From: CAZDUS01 sp964508705
GTDB taxonomy: Bacteria > Verrucomicrobiota > Kiritimatiellia > CAIKKV01 > CAITUY01
Length of the DNA stretch: 56,695 bases
Reading direction: 5' to 3'
Assembly (NCBI GenBank): GCA_964508705.1
Contig: CAZDUS010000011.1
Span: forward strand, 1 to 56,695
Below the pieces are notes generated by a model. It saw only the letters and a program-made list of their open reading frames with translations. It had not been told where the DNA came from and searched no databases. The translations under genes were made by a program, and so were the position numbers. Numbering within the stretch: the first letter of the stretch is position 1; every line of letters begins with the position of its first letter. Of the stretch, positions 18,102-25,310 are shown in pieces.

Positions 18102-19073
18102 TTAGCGGAGAATCATGAAAAGTGTGACGAGTGCGAGCAAAATGCGGTAGTAGCCGAAAATGGAGAGGGGATGCCGCTCCAGGTAGCGCACCATCCAGCG
18201 AATGGCGAGGGCGGCTGAAATCAAGGCGGCGAATAGTCCGAGGATCGGGGTGAACCAGCCGTATTGGGCCAGGATGACTTCGCCGGATTTGAGCGCGTCA
18301 TAGGCGGTAGATGCGCTTAAGGTGATCAAGCCAAGCAGGAAACTGAATTCCACGGCGGCGGGTAGACTTAAGCCCACCCATAGTCCTCCGAGGATGGTGG
18401 CGAGGCTACGGCTGACACCGGGCCACATGGCGAGGCATTGTGTCAATCCCACGATCAGCGCCATGGTCCAGCTCAAGTTTTCGAGAGGGCGGCGCGGTTT
18501 GTTCCGGTGAGAATCAATCCAGCGGCTCATGATCAGGATGGCGACACCCCCGACGAACCAGGCGGCGATGATTGGCCAGAGCCCCCATGCATCACCTCCG
18601 AAGAGATAGCGTTTGATCCAGGGTTCCGCCAACAAGCCAATGACAGCGGCAGGGAGGAAGGCGATGACGAGATTGACGCCGAGCCGGCGGCCCACAGCGT
18701 CGAATCCAAGGCATCCTCTGGTGATTTGCCGGAACCGCCCGAAGTAGAGACCGACCACGGCGAGGATGGCCCCGGCTTGAATACAGATGGCATAGGCTTC
18801 CGCCGCCTCGGCCGTGTCAGGGGTTTGCCCGATGCCCAGCAACCGCTGGGTCAGGATCAGGTGCCCGGTGGAACTCACGGGCAGGTATTCGGTGACTCCC
18901 TCGACGATTCCGAGAATGACGGCCTTTGGCCAGGACATTTCAGTTTTGTGGATATTCTGCGGGGATGAGTTGGTTGATTCCGAGGCCAGCACCAGTTCAG
19001 CCGTAAAACCCAGCAGGCAGACCAGAAGGAGGCAATGGTGTCGGGGGATGAAAGGCATAACGATGTTCATCAC
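18102..19073 (-). CDS. uppP: Undecaprenyl-diphosphatase UppP/BacA
   Basis: An integral membrane phosphatase that recycles undecaprenyl pyrophosphate for peptidoglycan and O-antigen synthesis. Signatures are GIVEGVTEYLPVSSTGHL and WPGVSRSLATILGG; the family usually has SRSG where this has SRSL. The reading frame is 323 residues if it starts at GTG 19073, overlapping the kdsD stop by four bases, or at ATG 19070. An N-terminal hydrophobic segment (about residues 12-30) precedes the usual UppP start, MSWPKAVILG. So this is either an extra signal-type helix or the true start is 18938, which has no visible ribosome-binding site. Confidence 0.9.
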   Translation of the reverse strand: MMNIVMPFIPRHHCLLLVCLLGFTAELVLASESTNSSPQNIHKTEMSWPKAVILGIVEGVTEYLPVSSTGHLILTQRLLGIGQTPDTAEAAEAYAICIQAGAILAVVGLYFGRFRQITRGCLGFDAVGRRLGVNLVIAFLPAAVIGLLAEPWIKRYLFGGDAWGLWPIIAAWFVGGVAILIMSRWIDSHRNKPRRPLENLSWTMALIVGLTQCLAMWPGVSRSLATILGGLWVGLSLPAAVEFSFLLGLITLSASTAYDALKSGEVILAQYGWFTPILGLFAALISAALAIRWMVRYLERHPLSIFGYYRILLALVTLFMILR

Positions 19074-20074
19074 ATGATTTTCAGTTTGGGAAGATCCTGA
19101 ATATCCACCGCGCCGACGAGATGGTTGTTGGCATCGACAACGAGAAGGTCATCGATGTTGTGCTTTTCGAAAATCCGGAGCACATCAATGGCGAGGCAAT
19201 CCTGCGAGACGGTGATCGGGTTGCGGGTCATGATGGTATCCACGACGACATCGATCAGGCCGGGCTGATCCGGCAGGCGGCGGCGCAGGTCGCCGTCGGT
19301 GAAAATTCCAAGAACGCGGCGTTGTGCGTCCACGATGCCGGCGGAGCCGGTTCGGGCGCGGGTCATGGCAAAGATGGCATCCTTAACCTTGGCACCTGAA
19401 GGAACGGCGGCAATACGGTCGTCTTTCCGCATGATATCGGCAACCTTGAGCAGCAAGGCGCGGCCGATGGCGCCGCCGGGATGGAGCTTGGCATAGTCCT
19501 CCATATTGAATCCGCGGGATTCGAGCAGGACCATAGCGAGGGCGTCGCCCACGGCGAGGGTGGCGGTGGTGCTGGTGGTTGGGGCCATATTGAAGGGACA
19601 GGCTTCGCGATCCACGGTGACGGGGATGACGACATCGCTGAGTTTGGCGAGTGAGCTATCCAGCACGCCGGTCAAGGTGATGATTTTGACGCCGAACCGC
19701 TTGACCATTGGGATCAGAGCCAGAAGTTCCTCGGACTCACCGCTGTAGCTAAGGGCGAGAAGGATATCATTGGGTGAAATGATGCCCAGGTCGCCATGCA
19801 TGGCCTGGGTGGGGTTCAGGATGACGCTGGTGGTGCCGGTACTGGCGAGGGTGGCGGAGAGTTTTTCGCCGATGTGCAGGTTCTTGCCGACGCCGGTGAC
19901 GACGACTTTGCCATTGGCGCCGGTTATTGAGATGATGAGGTCAACGGCTTTGCTGAAGCCTGAATTCAGGCTATCGCGTACTTTTTGAAGGCCAGCGATC
20001 TCGAGGTCGATGATTTCCCTGGCGCGTTTTACAGTGTTCATAAGCGTCTCCGTTAGCGGATCAGAAGCTATCAC
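19070..20074 (-). CDS. kdsD: D-arabinose 5-phosphate isomerase KdsD/KpsF
   Basis: A 334-residue enzyme converting ribulose 5-phosphate to arabinose 5-phosphate, the first step to Kdo. The SIS domain covers about 40-185 (TGVGKNLHIGEKLSATLAST, then HGDLGIISPND and SYSGESEELLALI). Two CBS domains follow from about residue 205 (VPSGAKVKDAIFAMTRARTG; MTRNPITVSQDCLAIDVL). It heads the kdsD-uppP-lpxL unit. The upstream region contains a MITE-like element (20122-20254). Confidence 0.93.
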   Translation of the reverse strand: MIASDPLTETLMNTVKRAREIIDLEIAGLQKVRDSLNSGFSKAVDLIISITGANGKVVVTGVGKNLHIGEKLSATLASTGTTSVILNPTQAMHGDLGIISPNDILLALSYSGESEELLALIPMVKRFGVKIITLTGVLDSSLAKLSDVVIPVTVDREACPFNMAPTTSTTATLAVGDALAMVLLESRGFNMEDYAKLHPGGAIGRALLLKVADIMRKDDRIAAVPSGAKVKDAIFAMTRARTGSAGIVDAQRRVLGIFTDGDLRRRLPDQPGLIDVVVDTIMTRNPITVSQDCLAIDVLRIFEKHNIDDLLVVDANNHLVGAVDIQDLPKLKIM

Positions 20075-20121
20075 AGGACGGATTCATTCTGCAAATGTCT
20101 CTTGAGAGGGTTGTGGGGATA

Positions 20122-20254
20122 GGGCGCATCTGCGAGTTTTGGCACCCGATATGCGAGTGGTAGGGGCGCCGCTTGTCGGAGCCCGCGGGCGTCGGCGAGC
20201 GACGCCCCTACGAGGCGGGGAATTTCAAGGATGCCAAAACTCATAGATGCGCCC
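20122..20254. mobile_element. MITE-like element 1 (133 bp, TIR GGGCGCATCT, 9-bp TSD)
   Basis: The ends are inverted repeats matching at 21 of 23 positions: left 20122-20144, right 20232-20254, with outer bases GGGCGCATCT. An inner pair, GTAGGGGCG (20160-20168) and CGCCCCTAC (20203-20211), makes the element foldable along much of its length. The perfect direct repeat GTGGGGATA flanks it at 20113-20121 and 20255-20263, as expected for a target-site duplication. There is no coding capacity. It lies between kdsD and pcnB. The transposase that would move it is not in the window. Confidence 0.8.
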
Positions 20255-20307
20255 GTGGGGATAGGATCCCCTTTCGAAAATATGAACAAGCAGGATTAAT
20301 AAAGGGG

Positions 20308-21660
20308 TTATCTGACTGAACCGTGGATTTCTTTTTTGAGCCAGAGCAGCAAGGTGTCGCGGTCGGGGAATGTGCCTTCCAATTGTGCGTCGTAGGCGCG
20401 CTTGCGCCAGACTCCCACTTCGGGGCCTTCGGTGATTCCCAGATCCATGACGTCCCGGCCTGTAATCCAGGGAGGAGGGAGCATGGGCTCGGAATCCATC
20501 TGGCGGCGGAAGTCGGACAGGTAATGGTAATTGGATAGATCGCCGTGACTGGCGGTGCAGTCGAGACGATGGAGTTCCATCTCCGAGGCGAACGTGGGGG
20601 ACCCCACCAGCCGCCGCAGGGTGGCGCGCCGCATGGACGCGACATCAATGAAGCGCATGTGGTTGCCGACCATGTGGGTGATGGCGTCAGTATCATTCGA
20701 GGAGAATTTCAACCGGTTCAAAATATCACGGGCGGCTTCGGCACCGACATTGGCATGTCGCTCAAATCGCCAGCGGCCTTCCTTGAGTTGGGCGGTGGGT
20801 GGCTTGCCGACATCGTGGAGGAGAACTGACCAGGCGAGACGCGCGTCAGGGTTTTGCATTTCGTTCAGCATGATGACGGTGTGCTGGAAGACATCGCCTT
20901 CGGGGTGATATTCCGGAGGTTGCTCGGTGCCATGCATGGCGGCGATTTCCGGTAGCACGACTTGCAAAAGGCCGAGTTCCGACAGCATGACAAGGGCGTC
21001 GCCTGCGCGGCGGGCTTCCAGTAGCAGGCGGGTGAGTTCCTCGCGAATGCGTTCGGCGCTGACAGTGGCAACGCTGGCGGCGGTGGCACGGATGGCTTCG
21101 GCGGTTGCGGGTTCCAGAGCGAAGTCCAGAGTGGCGGCGAACCGGATGGCGCGGAGGAGGCGTAGGTGATCTTCGCGGAACCGGTCGAGCGGGGGCCCCA
21201 CGGCGCGAATGAGCTTGCGGGTGATGTCGGTGGTGCCGTCAACATAGTCGATGATTGTTTGTTTGTCGGGATCGCAGAAGAGGGCGTTGACGGTGAAGTC
21301 GCGGCGCTGGGCGTCGGTGGCGGCGTCTGAGAAGGTGATGGAGGTTGGATGGCGACCGTCAACGTAGGGGGAGTCCTTGCGGAAGGTGGCGACCTCGTAC
21401 CAGTTTTCAGCGATGGGGACGCGGATGACGCCGAAGGATTTTCCGACGGCCACGGAGTTTGGGAAGAGTTCAAAGACCTTGTCCGGGATGGCGTTGGTGG
21501 CGATGTCGAAGTCCTTGGGCGTTCTGCCCATGATGAGATCGCGGACGCAACCACCTGCCAGATAGGCGATGAAGTCTGCGGCGTGAAGGCGGCGAACGAC
21601 GTCGATGGCACCCGTGGTTTGCGGTGTCAATGGGATTTCAGGTGCGGGGTAAGTGTTCAT
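20308..21660 (-). CDS. CCA-adding enzyme / poly(A) polymerase family nucleotidyltransferase
   Basis: A 450-residue class II nucleotidyltransferase. The head domain shows YLAGGCVRDLIMGRTPKDFD, with the catalytic Asp pair in DFDIAT, and RRDFTVNALFCDP. The RNA-binding linker follows from about residue 185. An HD domain has EYHPEGDVFQHTVIMLNEM and VLLHDVGKPP, and a later THMVGNHM completes the metal ligands. CCA-adding enzymes and bacterial poly(A) polymerase (PcnB) cannot be told apart with certainty here; the HD domain favours the tRNA CCA-adding type. The start follows a 9-bp-period repeat array and the ribosome-binding site is weak. Confidence 0.85.
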   Translation of the reverse strand: MNTYPAPEIPLTPQTTGAIDVVRRLHAADFIAYLAGGCVRDLIMGRTPKDFDIATNAIPDKVFELFPNSVAVGKSFGVIRVPIAENWYEVATFRKDSPYVDGRHPTSITFSDAATDAQRRDFTVNALFCDPDKQTIIDYVDGTTDITRKLIRAVGPPLDRFREDHLRLLRAIRFAATLDFALEPATAEAIRATAASVATVSAERIREELTRLLLEARRAGDALVMLSELGLLQVVLPEIAAMHGTEQPPEYHPEGDVFQHTVIMLNEMQNPDARLAWSVLLHDVGKPPTAQLKEGRWRFERHANVGAEAARDILNRLKFSSNDTDAITHMVGNHMRFIDVASMRRATLRRLVGSPTFASEMELHRLDCTASHGDLSNYHYLSDFRRQMDSEPMLPPPWITGRDVMDLGITEGPEVGVWRKRAYDAQLEGTFPDRDTLLLWLKKEIHGSVR

Positions 21661-21677
21661 GCGAGAGCAATAGATAA

Positions 21678-21704
21678 ACTACGAAAGGTGCGAAACACAC
21701 GAAA
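21678..21704 (+). repeat. Three-unit 9-bp tandem repeat, copy 2
   Basis: ACTACGAAA, GGTGCGAAA and CACACGAAA run in exact 9-bp register just upstream of the pcnB-type gene. The first unit is identical to the first unit of the array at 808-834, and in both places the array is followed by an A/T-rich stretch. Confidence 0.7.
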
Positions 21705-21719
21705 AAATATCGTTAAGGT

Positions 21720-22190
21720 TTAAGGATGAAGATTGAAAGCTTTGGGCAAGAGGTCGCTTAGTTTGAGGTGCTTGGCTTGATGGGGTTTATCCAAGGATGC
21801 GAGATGGATCGGAAAGTTTTTCGGGCAGAATTCGGCGAGGACCTGGAGGCAGGCGCCGCAGGGGGGGATGGCTTTGCCGCGTCCGCCGACGATGGCGAGG
21901 GCTTTGAATTGCCGGTGGCCTGCGGCTACGGCGGCGGCTACGGCTGTTCGCTCGGCGCAGAGGGTGAGGCCATAGGATGCGTTTTCCACGTTGCAGCCGG
22001 AAAAGATTTGGCCGTCCTTGGTTAGCAGGGCGGCACCGACGGGGAATTTGGAGTAGGGGGAGTAGCTGTTCGTGGCGGAGTCGCGGGCGGCGGAGAGGAG
22101 ATGGGAGCGTGAGGCATGAAGCGTGAGACGTGAAGCGTGAGAAGTTGAGGGGGAGAGGGGCGAGACTTTAGGATTATTTTGGGCGCGCAT
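21720..22190 (-). CDS. cdd: Cytidine deaminase
   Basis: A 156-residue enzyme deaminating (deoxy)cytidine to (deoxy)uridine. The start at 22190 is chosen because AAGGA precedes it; the frame remains open further upstream inside punA. Zinc-site motifs are CNVENASYGLTLCAERTA (Cys-Ala-Glu) and PPCGACLQVLAEF, the three-Cys ligand set of the small tetrameric form. SYSPYSKFPVGAALLT is the substrate-side motif. The first 30 residues, with LTHASRLTLHASR, are encoded by a heptamer repeat and are not part of the normal family, so the protein has a repeat-derived N-terminal extension. It is co-transcribed with punA and pdp. Confidence 0.92.
   Translation of the reverse strand: MRAQNNPKVSPLSPSTSHASRLTLHASRSHLLSAARDSATNSYSPYSKFPVGAALLTKDGQIFSGCNVENASYGLTLCAERTAVAAAVAAGHRQFKALAIVGGRGKAIPPCGACLQVLAEFCPKNFPIHLASLDKPHQAKHLKLSDLLPKAFNLHP
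22107..22148 (+). repeat. Heptamer tandem repeat inside the 5' end of cdd
   Basis: Six units in exact 7-bp register; GCGTGAG occurs three times, alternating with GCATGAA and ACGTGAA. The array sits in the 5' part of cdd and is translated into a Ser/His/Leu/Arg-rich extension. Confidence 0.75.
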
Positions 22191-22201
22191 GAGGGGGTTC
22201 C

Positions 22202-23020
22202 TTAATGTGACTTGGAGATGAAGGTTTGCAGCAGGCGGGTCAGGGCTGGGATGGATGCCTTGGCGTTGGAGAGGACTTCTGCGTGGGAGAGGGATTGGGA
22301 TATGCCAGCGGCGGAGTTGGTGATGCATGATAAACCGGCAACACGAAGTCCGGCGGCATGAGCGAGGATGGCTTCGGGTACGGTTGACATGCCGATGGCG
22401 TCGGCGCCCAGTTTGCGGAAGGTGGCAATTTCGGCAGGGGTTTCGTAAGAGGGACCCGAGACGGCGAGATAGACACCCTGGGAAACGGCGATGTTGGATT
22501 CCTTCGCGCAATGGATGAGCAGGTCGCGGTAATCGGGATCGTAGAGGCGCGACATGTCGGGGAAGCGGGGGCCCAAAAATTGATTGTGCGGGCCGATGAG
22601 CGGGTTGGAGCCCATGAGGTTGATGTGGTCGTTGATGATCATGATGCCGCCGGGGGTGAAGGCGGGGTTGATGCCGCCAGCACTGTTGGTCAGGATGATG
22701 CCGGAAGCGCCGAGTGATTTAGAGAGGTGGATGGGGAAGGCGAGTGTTTCGACAGGGACCCCTTCGTAGAGGTGGCGGCGTCCAGCAAAGATGAGGAGTT
22801 CTGCTTCAGCATGGCTCGCCAAGAGAAGTTGTCCGCCGTGGCCTTCGACACCGGGGGCCCCGAGGACGGGAATGTTTTTGTAGTCGATGGAGGCTTTGAT
22901 GGTGAAGCCGTTGGTGACGTCGCGCCAGCCTGAGCCCATGATCATGGCGAGATGAGGGCGGGCGGTTGGCCAGGTCTTGCGGATGGTTTCTGTGGCGGAA
23001 GTCAAGAGGGTCATGTTCAT
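22202..23020 (-). CDS. punA: Purine nucleoside phosphorylase (PunA type)
   Basis: A 272-residue trimeric-type inosine/guanosine phosphorylase. Motifs are MIMGSGWRDV for phosphate binding, VEGHGGQLLL, GRRHLYEGVP, ILTNSAGGINP, and GPSYETPAEIATFRKLGADA with GMSTVPEAI for base recognition. The start overlaps the pdp stop as ATGA, so pdp-punA-cdd form one nucleoside salvage operon that channels ribose 1-phosphate and bases. Confidence 0.94.
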   Translation of the reverse strand: MNMTLLTSATETIRKTWPTARPHLAMIMGSGWRDVTNGFTIKASIDYKNIPVLGAPGVEGHGGQLLLASHAEAELLIFAGRRHLYEGVPVETLAFPIHLSKSLGASGIILTNSAGGINPAFTPGGIMIINDHINLMGSNPLIGPHNQFLGPRFPDMSRLYDPDYRDLLIHCAKESNIAVSQGVYLAVSGPSYETPAEIATFRKLGADAIGMSTVPEAILAHAAGLRVAGLSCITNSAAGISQSLSHAEVLSNAKASIPALTRLLQTFISKSH

Positions 23021-24318
23021 AGTCGTTCCAGGATCAAGGGTGGCGGGGTGACGGGTGATGAGATGATGGTGATGGCATCCTGAACCAAGGGGAGTGCGGC
23101 GGTGATTCGTTCCGGGGTGGCGGCGTGGAGAATGGTGAGGGGTTGTCCGGCGATAACGTGGTCACCAATCTTGACCAAGGCTGAAAGGCCAGCGGCGTAA
23201 TCAATAGTGTCGGTGGTTTTAGCGCGTCCGGCTCCAAGCAGGAGTGCGGCGCGTCCGATCTTACCGGCATCGACGGAGGCAATATAACCCGTTGAGGGGG
23301 CGGGTAAGGGGTGTTGGATTGGCGAGGCAGGCAGGAGGTTGTGGTTATCGACAATGTCGGCATTGCCGCCTTGAAGGCGGATCATCGAGCGCAGGACTTC
23401 GAGTGGTGCGCCTGATTCCAATTTGCGCTGGAGGAGCGGGAGGGCGGCGGCGGGGGAGGGGGAGAGACCGGCGAGGGTTAACATTTCGGCGCCGAGATGG
23501 AGTGTAAGATCCGTGCTGTCGGAGGGGCCCCTGCCGCGCAGGATGTCGATGGACTCCTTGATTTCCAGGGCGTTCCCGACGGAGCGGCCCAGGGGTTGAT
23601 CCATATTGGTGATGAGCGCGGAGACGCGTTTGCCCATGGATTGGCCCACGGTGATGAGCGCTTTTGCGAGGGTGCGGGCAGAGTCGAGGCTTTGCATGAA
23701 GGCACCGGAGCCGCTCTTGACGTCCAGAACGAGGCCGTCGATTCCTTCCGCCAGTTTCTTGCTCATGATGCTGGAGACGATCAGGGGGATGGAGGGTACG
23801 GTGGCGGTGACGTCGCGCAGGGCGTAGAGCTTGCGGTCGGCGGGTACGAGTTGTTCTGACTGGCCGATGATGGAGCAACCGCAAGCCTTAAGGGTGGCGA
23901 TAAATTCGCTGGCAGTGAGGTTGACGCGGTAGCCGGGGATGGATTCCAGCTTGTCGATGGTGCCGCCGGTGAGTCCGAGTCCGCGTCCGGCGATCATGGG
24001 GATGGTGACACCGCAGGAGGCGACGAGGGGGGCGAGCGGGATGGAGATTTTATCGCCGATGCCGCCGGTGGAATGCTTATCGATTTTCGGGGTTATGATG
24101 GAGGAGGTGTCGATGGTTTCTCCGGACTGCATCATGATTCGTGTGAGAGAGGCGGTTTCCGCAGGTGACATGCCGCGGAAGAAGATGGCCATGGTGAGGG
24201 CGGCGGCCTGATAGTCGGGGATATCGCCGCGGACGTAGCCGGTGATGAAGGAGGCGAGTTCCTCGTTGGTGAGGGCATGGCCGTCGCGTTTCCGTTCTAT
24301 AATCCACTGGGGAAGCAT
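23017..24318 (-). CDS. Thymidine / pyrimidine-nucleoside phosphorylase
   Basis: 433 residues from ATG 24318; the frame stays open far upstream through a MITE-like element, but homology begins at MLPQWIIERKRDGHALTNEE. The phosphorylase signature is GRGLGLTGGTIDKLES, with KHSTGGIGDKISI at the phosphate site. The C-terminal alpha/beta domain ends with GDHVIAGQPLTILHA. It converts thymidine, deoxyuridine or uridine to base and sugar 1-phosphate. DeoA and Pdp types are not distinguishable with confidence. First gene of pdp-punA-cdd. Confidence 0.92.
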   Translation of the reverse strand: MLPQWIIERKRDGHALTNEELASFITGYVRGDIPDYQAAALTMAIFFRGMSPAETASLTRIMMQSGETIDTSSIITPKIDKHSTGGIGDKISIPLAPLVASCGVTIPMIAGRGLGLTGGTIDKLESIPGYRVNLTASEFIATLKACGCSIIGQSEQLVPADRKLYALRDVTATVPSIPLIVSSIMSKKLAEGIDGLVLDVKSGSGAFMQSLDSARTLAKALITVGQSMGKRVSALITNMDQPLGRSVGNALEIKESIDILRGRGPSDSTDLTLHLGAEMLTLAGLSPSPAAALPLLQRKLESGAPLEVLRSMIRLQGGNADIVDNHNLLPASPIQHPLPAPSTGYIASVDAGKIGRAALLLGAGRAKTTDTIDYAAGLSALVKIGDHVIAGQPLTILHAATPERITAALPLVQDAITIISSPVTPPPLILERL

Positions 24319-24381
24319 AGGTGAACAATAGGAGTGCGGCGGGGTGTCTGTCAAATGGGAATGCCCGTAGGTGTGGGCGAG

Positions 24382-24546
24382 GGGCGCATCTGCGATTAGG
24401 TGCGCACAAGCTTCAAACCTTGTTGGGGGACGGCTCCCTCGGAGAGGTCGCCCTACCTGAAGAGTAGATTGGTTGCGGCAAGGGCTATATGTTCCAATAG
24501 TTTTTTGTTGAGATGCCGAGGCCTGCACCAAATCACAGATGCGCCC
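24382..24546. mobile_element. MITE-like element 2 (165 bp, TIR GGGCGCATCT)
   Basis: The ends form an inverted repeat matching at 20 of 22 positions (24382-24403 with 24525-24546). The outer ten bases GGGCGCATCT are identical to those of element 1, and GCGA follows on the left end of both. Flanks are GTGGGCGAG and ATGGGAGAG, a 7 of 9 match that may be a decayed target duplication. The interior differs from element 1 apart from GC-rich foldable sequence. It lies between the divergent pdp and phoB starts, about 60 bases from phoB. Confidence 0.72.
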
Positions 24547-24605
24547 ATGGGAGAGGGGATGGATGCGAGCTTTACAGAGTGACGTTGTTTTGATTGAAGG
24601 ATGAC

Positions 24606-25292
24606 ATGCCAAAGCAAAAAATACTCATTATTGAGGATGAAGCGGACTTGCGTGAGATACTCAAGTTCAACTTGAGCAAGGAAGGTTATGTCGTTTTGTC
24701 GGCAAAGGATGGGGAGTCGGGGCTTGCCATGGCACGTGCGGAACTGCCGAGCGCCATCATACTTGATTTGATGTTGCCGGGTATGGACGGATTGCAGGTG
24801 TGCCGGTTGTTGAAGCGGGACACGCTGACGGCCGGGATACCCGTGGTGATGGTGACAGCCAAGGGCGAGGACGTGGATGTGGTCACGGGGCTTGAGGTTG
24901 GCGCTGATGATTATGTGATCAAGCCTTTCAGTGTAAGGGTACTCATTGCGCGTGTCCGGAAGGTGCTCCGGCGGGGAGATGCGGAACCGGGAGAAGAGGC
25001 GGCGGTGATTCAAGTGGGCGAACTTCTGATTGATGCCGGGCGGCATGAAGTGAAGTTGAAGGGCAAAGTGATTGATTTGACCTTTACGGAGTTTCGTGTG
25101 TTGCGGCTGTTGGCTGCTCACCCCGGGCGGGTGTTTTCTCGCGACCAGATCGTGACGACAGTGCACGGGGAGTCCTATCCGGTGACGGATCGCGCAGTGG
25201 ATGTTCAGATTGTGGGGTTGAGGCGCAAGTTGGGGAAACTGGGTGAATCGGTGGAGACCGTACGCGGGGTTGGGTACCGGTTTGCAGGGTAA
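24606..25292 (+). CDS. phoB: PhoB-type response regulator
   Basis: A 228-residue OmpR/PhoB-family regulator. The receiver has IIEDEADLREIL, phospho-acceptor Asp54 in IILDLMLPGMDG, and conserved Thr and Lys in VMVTAKGED and DYVIKPFS. The winged-helix DNA-binding domain has LTFTEFRVLRLLAAHPGRVF and DVQIVGLRRKLGK. The start at 24606 is behind AAGGA; an upstream in-frame TTG (24594) is less likely. It is followed 18 bases later by a PhoR-type kinase, then the porin, pst and phoU genes, so control of the phosphate regulon is well supported. Confidence 0.93.
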   Translation: MPKQKILIIEDEADLREILKFNLSKEGYVVLSAKDGESGLAMARAELPSAIILDLMLPGMDGLQVCRLLKRDTLTAGIPVVMVTAKGEDVDVVTGLEVGADDYVIKPFSVRVLIARVRKVLRRGDAEPGEEAAVIQVGELLIDAGRHEVKLKGKVIDLTFTEFRVLRLLAAHPGRVFSRDQIVTTVHGESYPVTDRAVDVQIVGLRRKLGKLGESVETVRGVGYRFAG

Positions 25293-25310
25293 AACACTCG
25301 AAGGATGATC

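Noticed and set aside
20122..20254. Rho-independent terminator between pcnB and kdsD
   Set aside because: The inverted repeats are far apart, no T-run follows, and the flanking direct repeat and related second element favour a mobile element.
22107..22148. CRISPR-like regular repeats
   Set aside because: Units are 7 bp and directly adjacent, with no spacers and no cas genes.
24319..24612. N-terminal extension of the pyrimidine phosphorylase by 98 residues
   Set aside because: The extension runs through MITE element 2 and has no similarity to the family; the homologous start is 24318.
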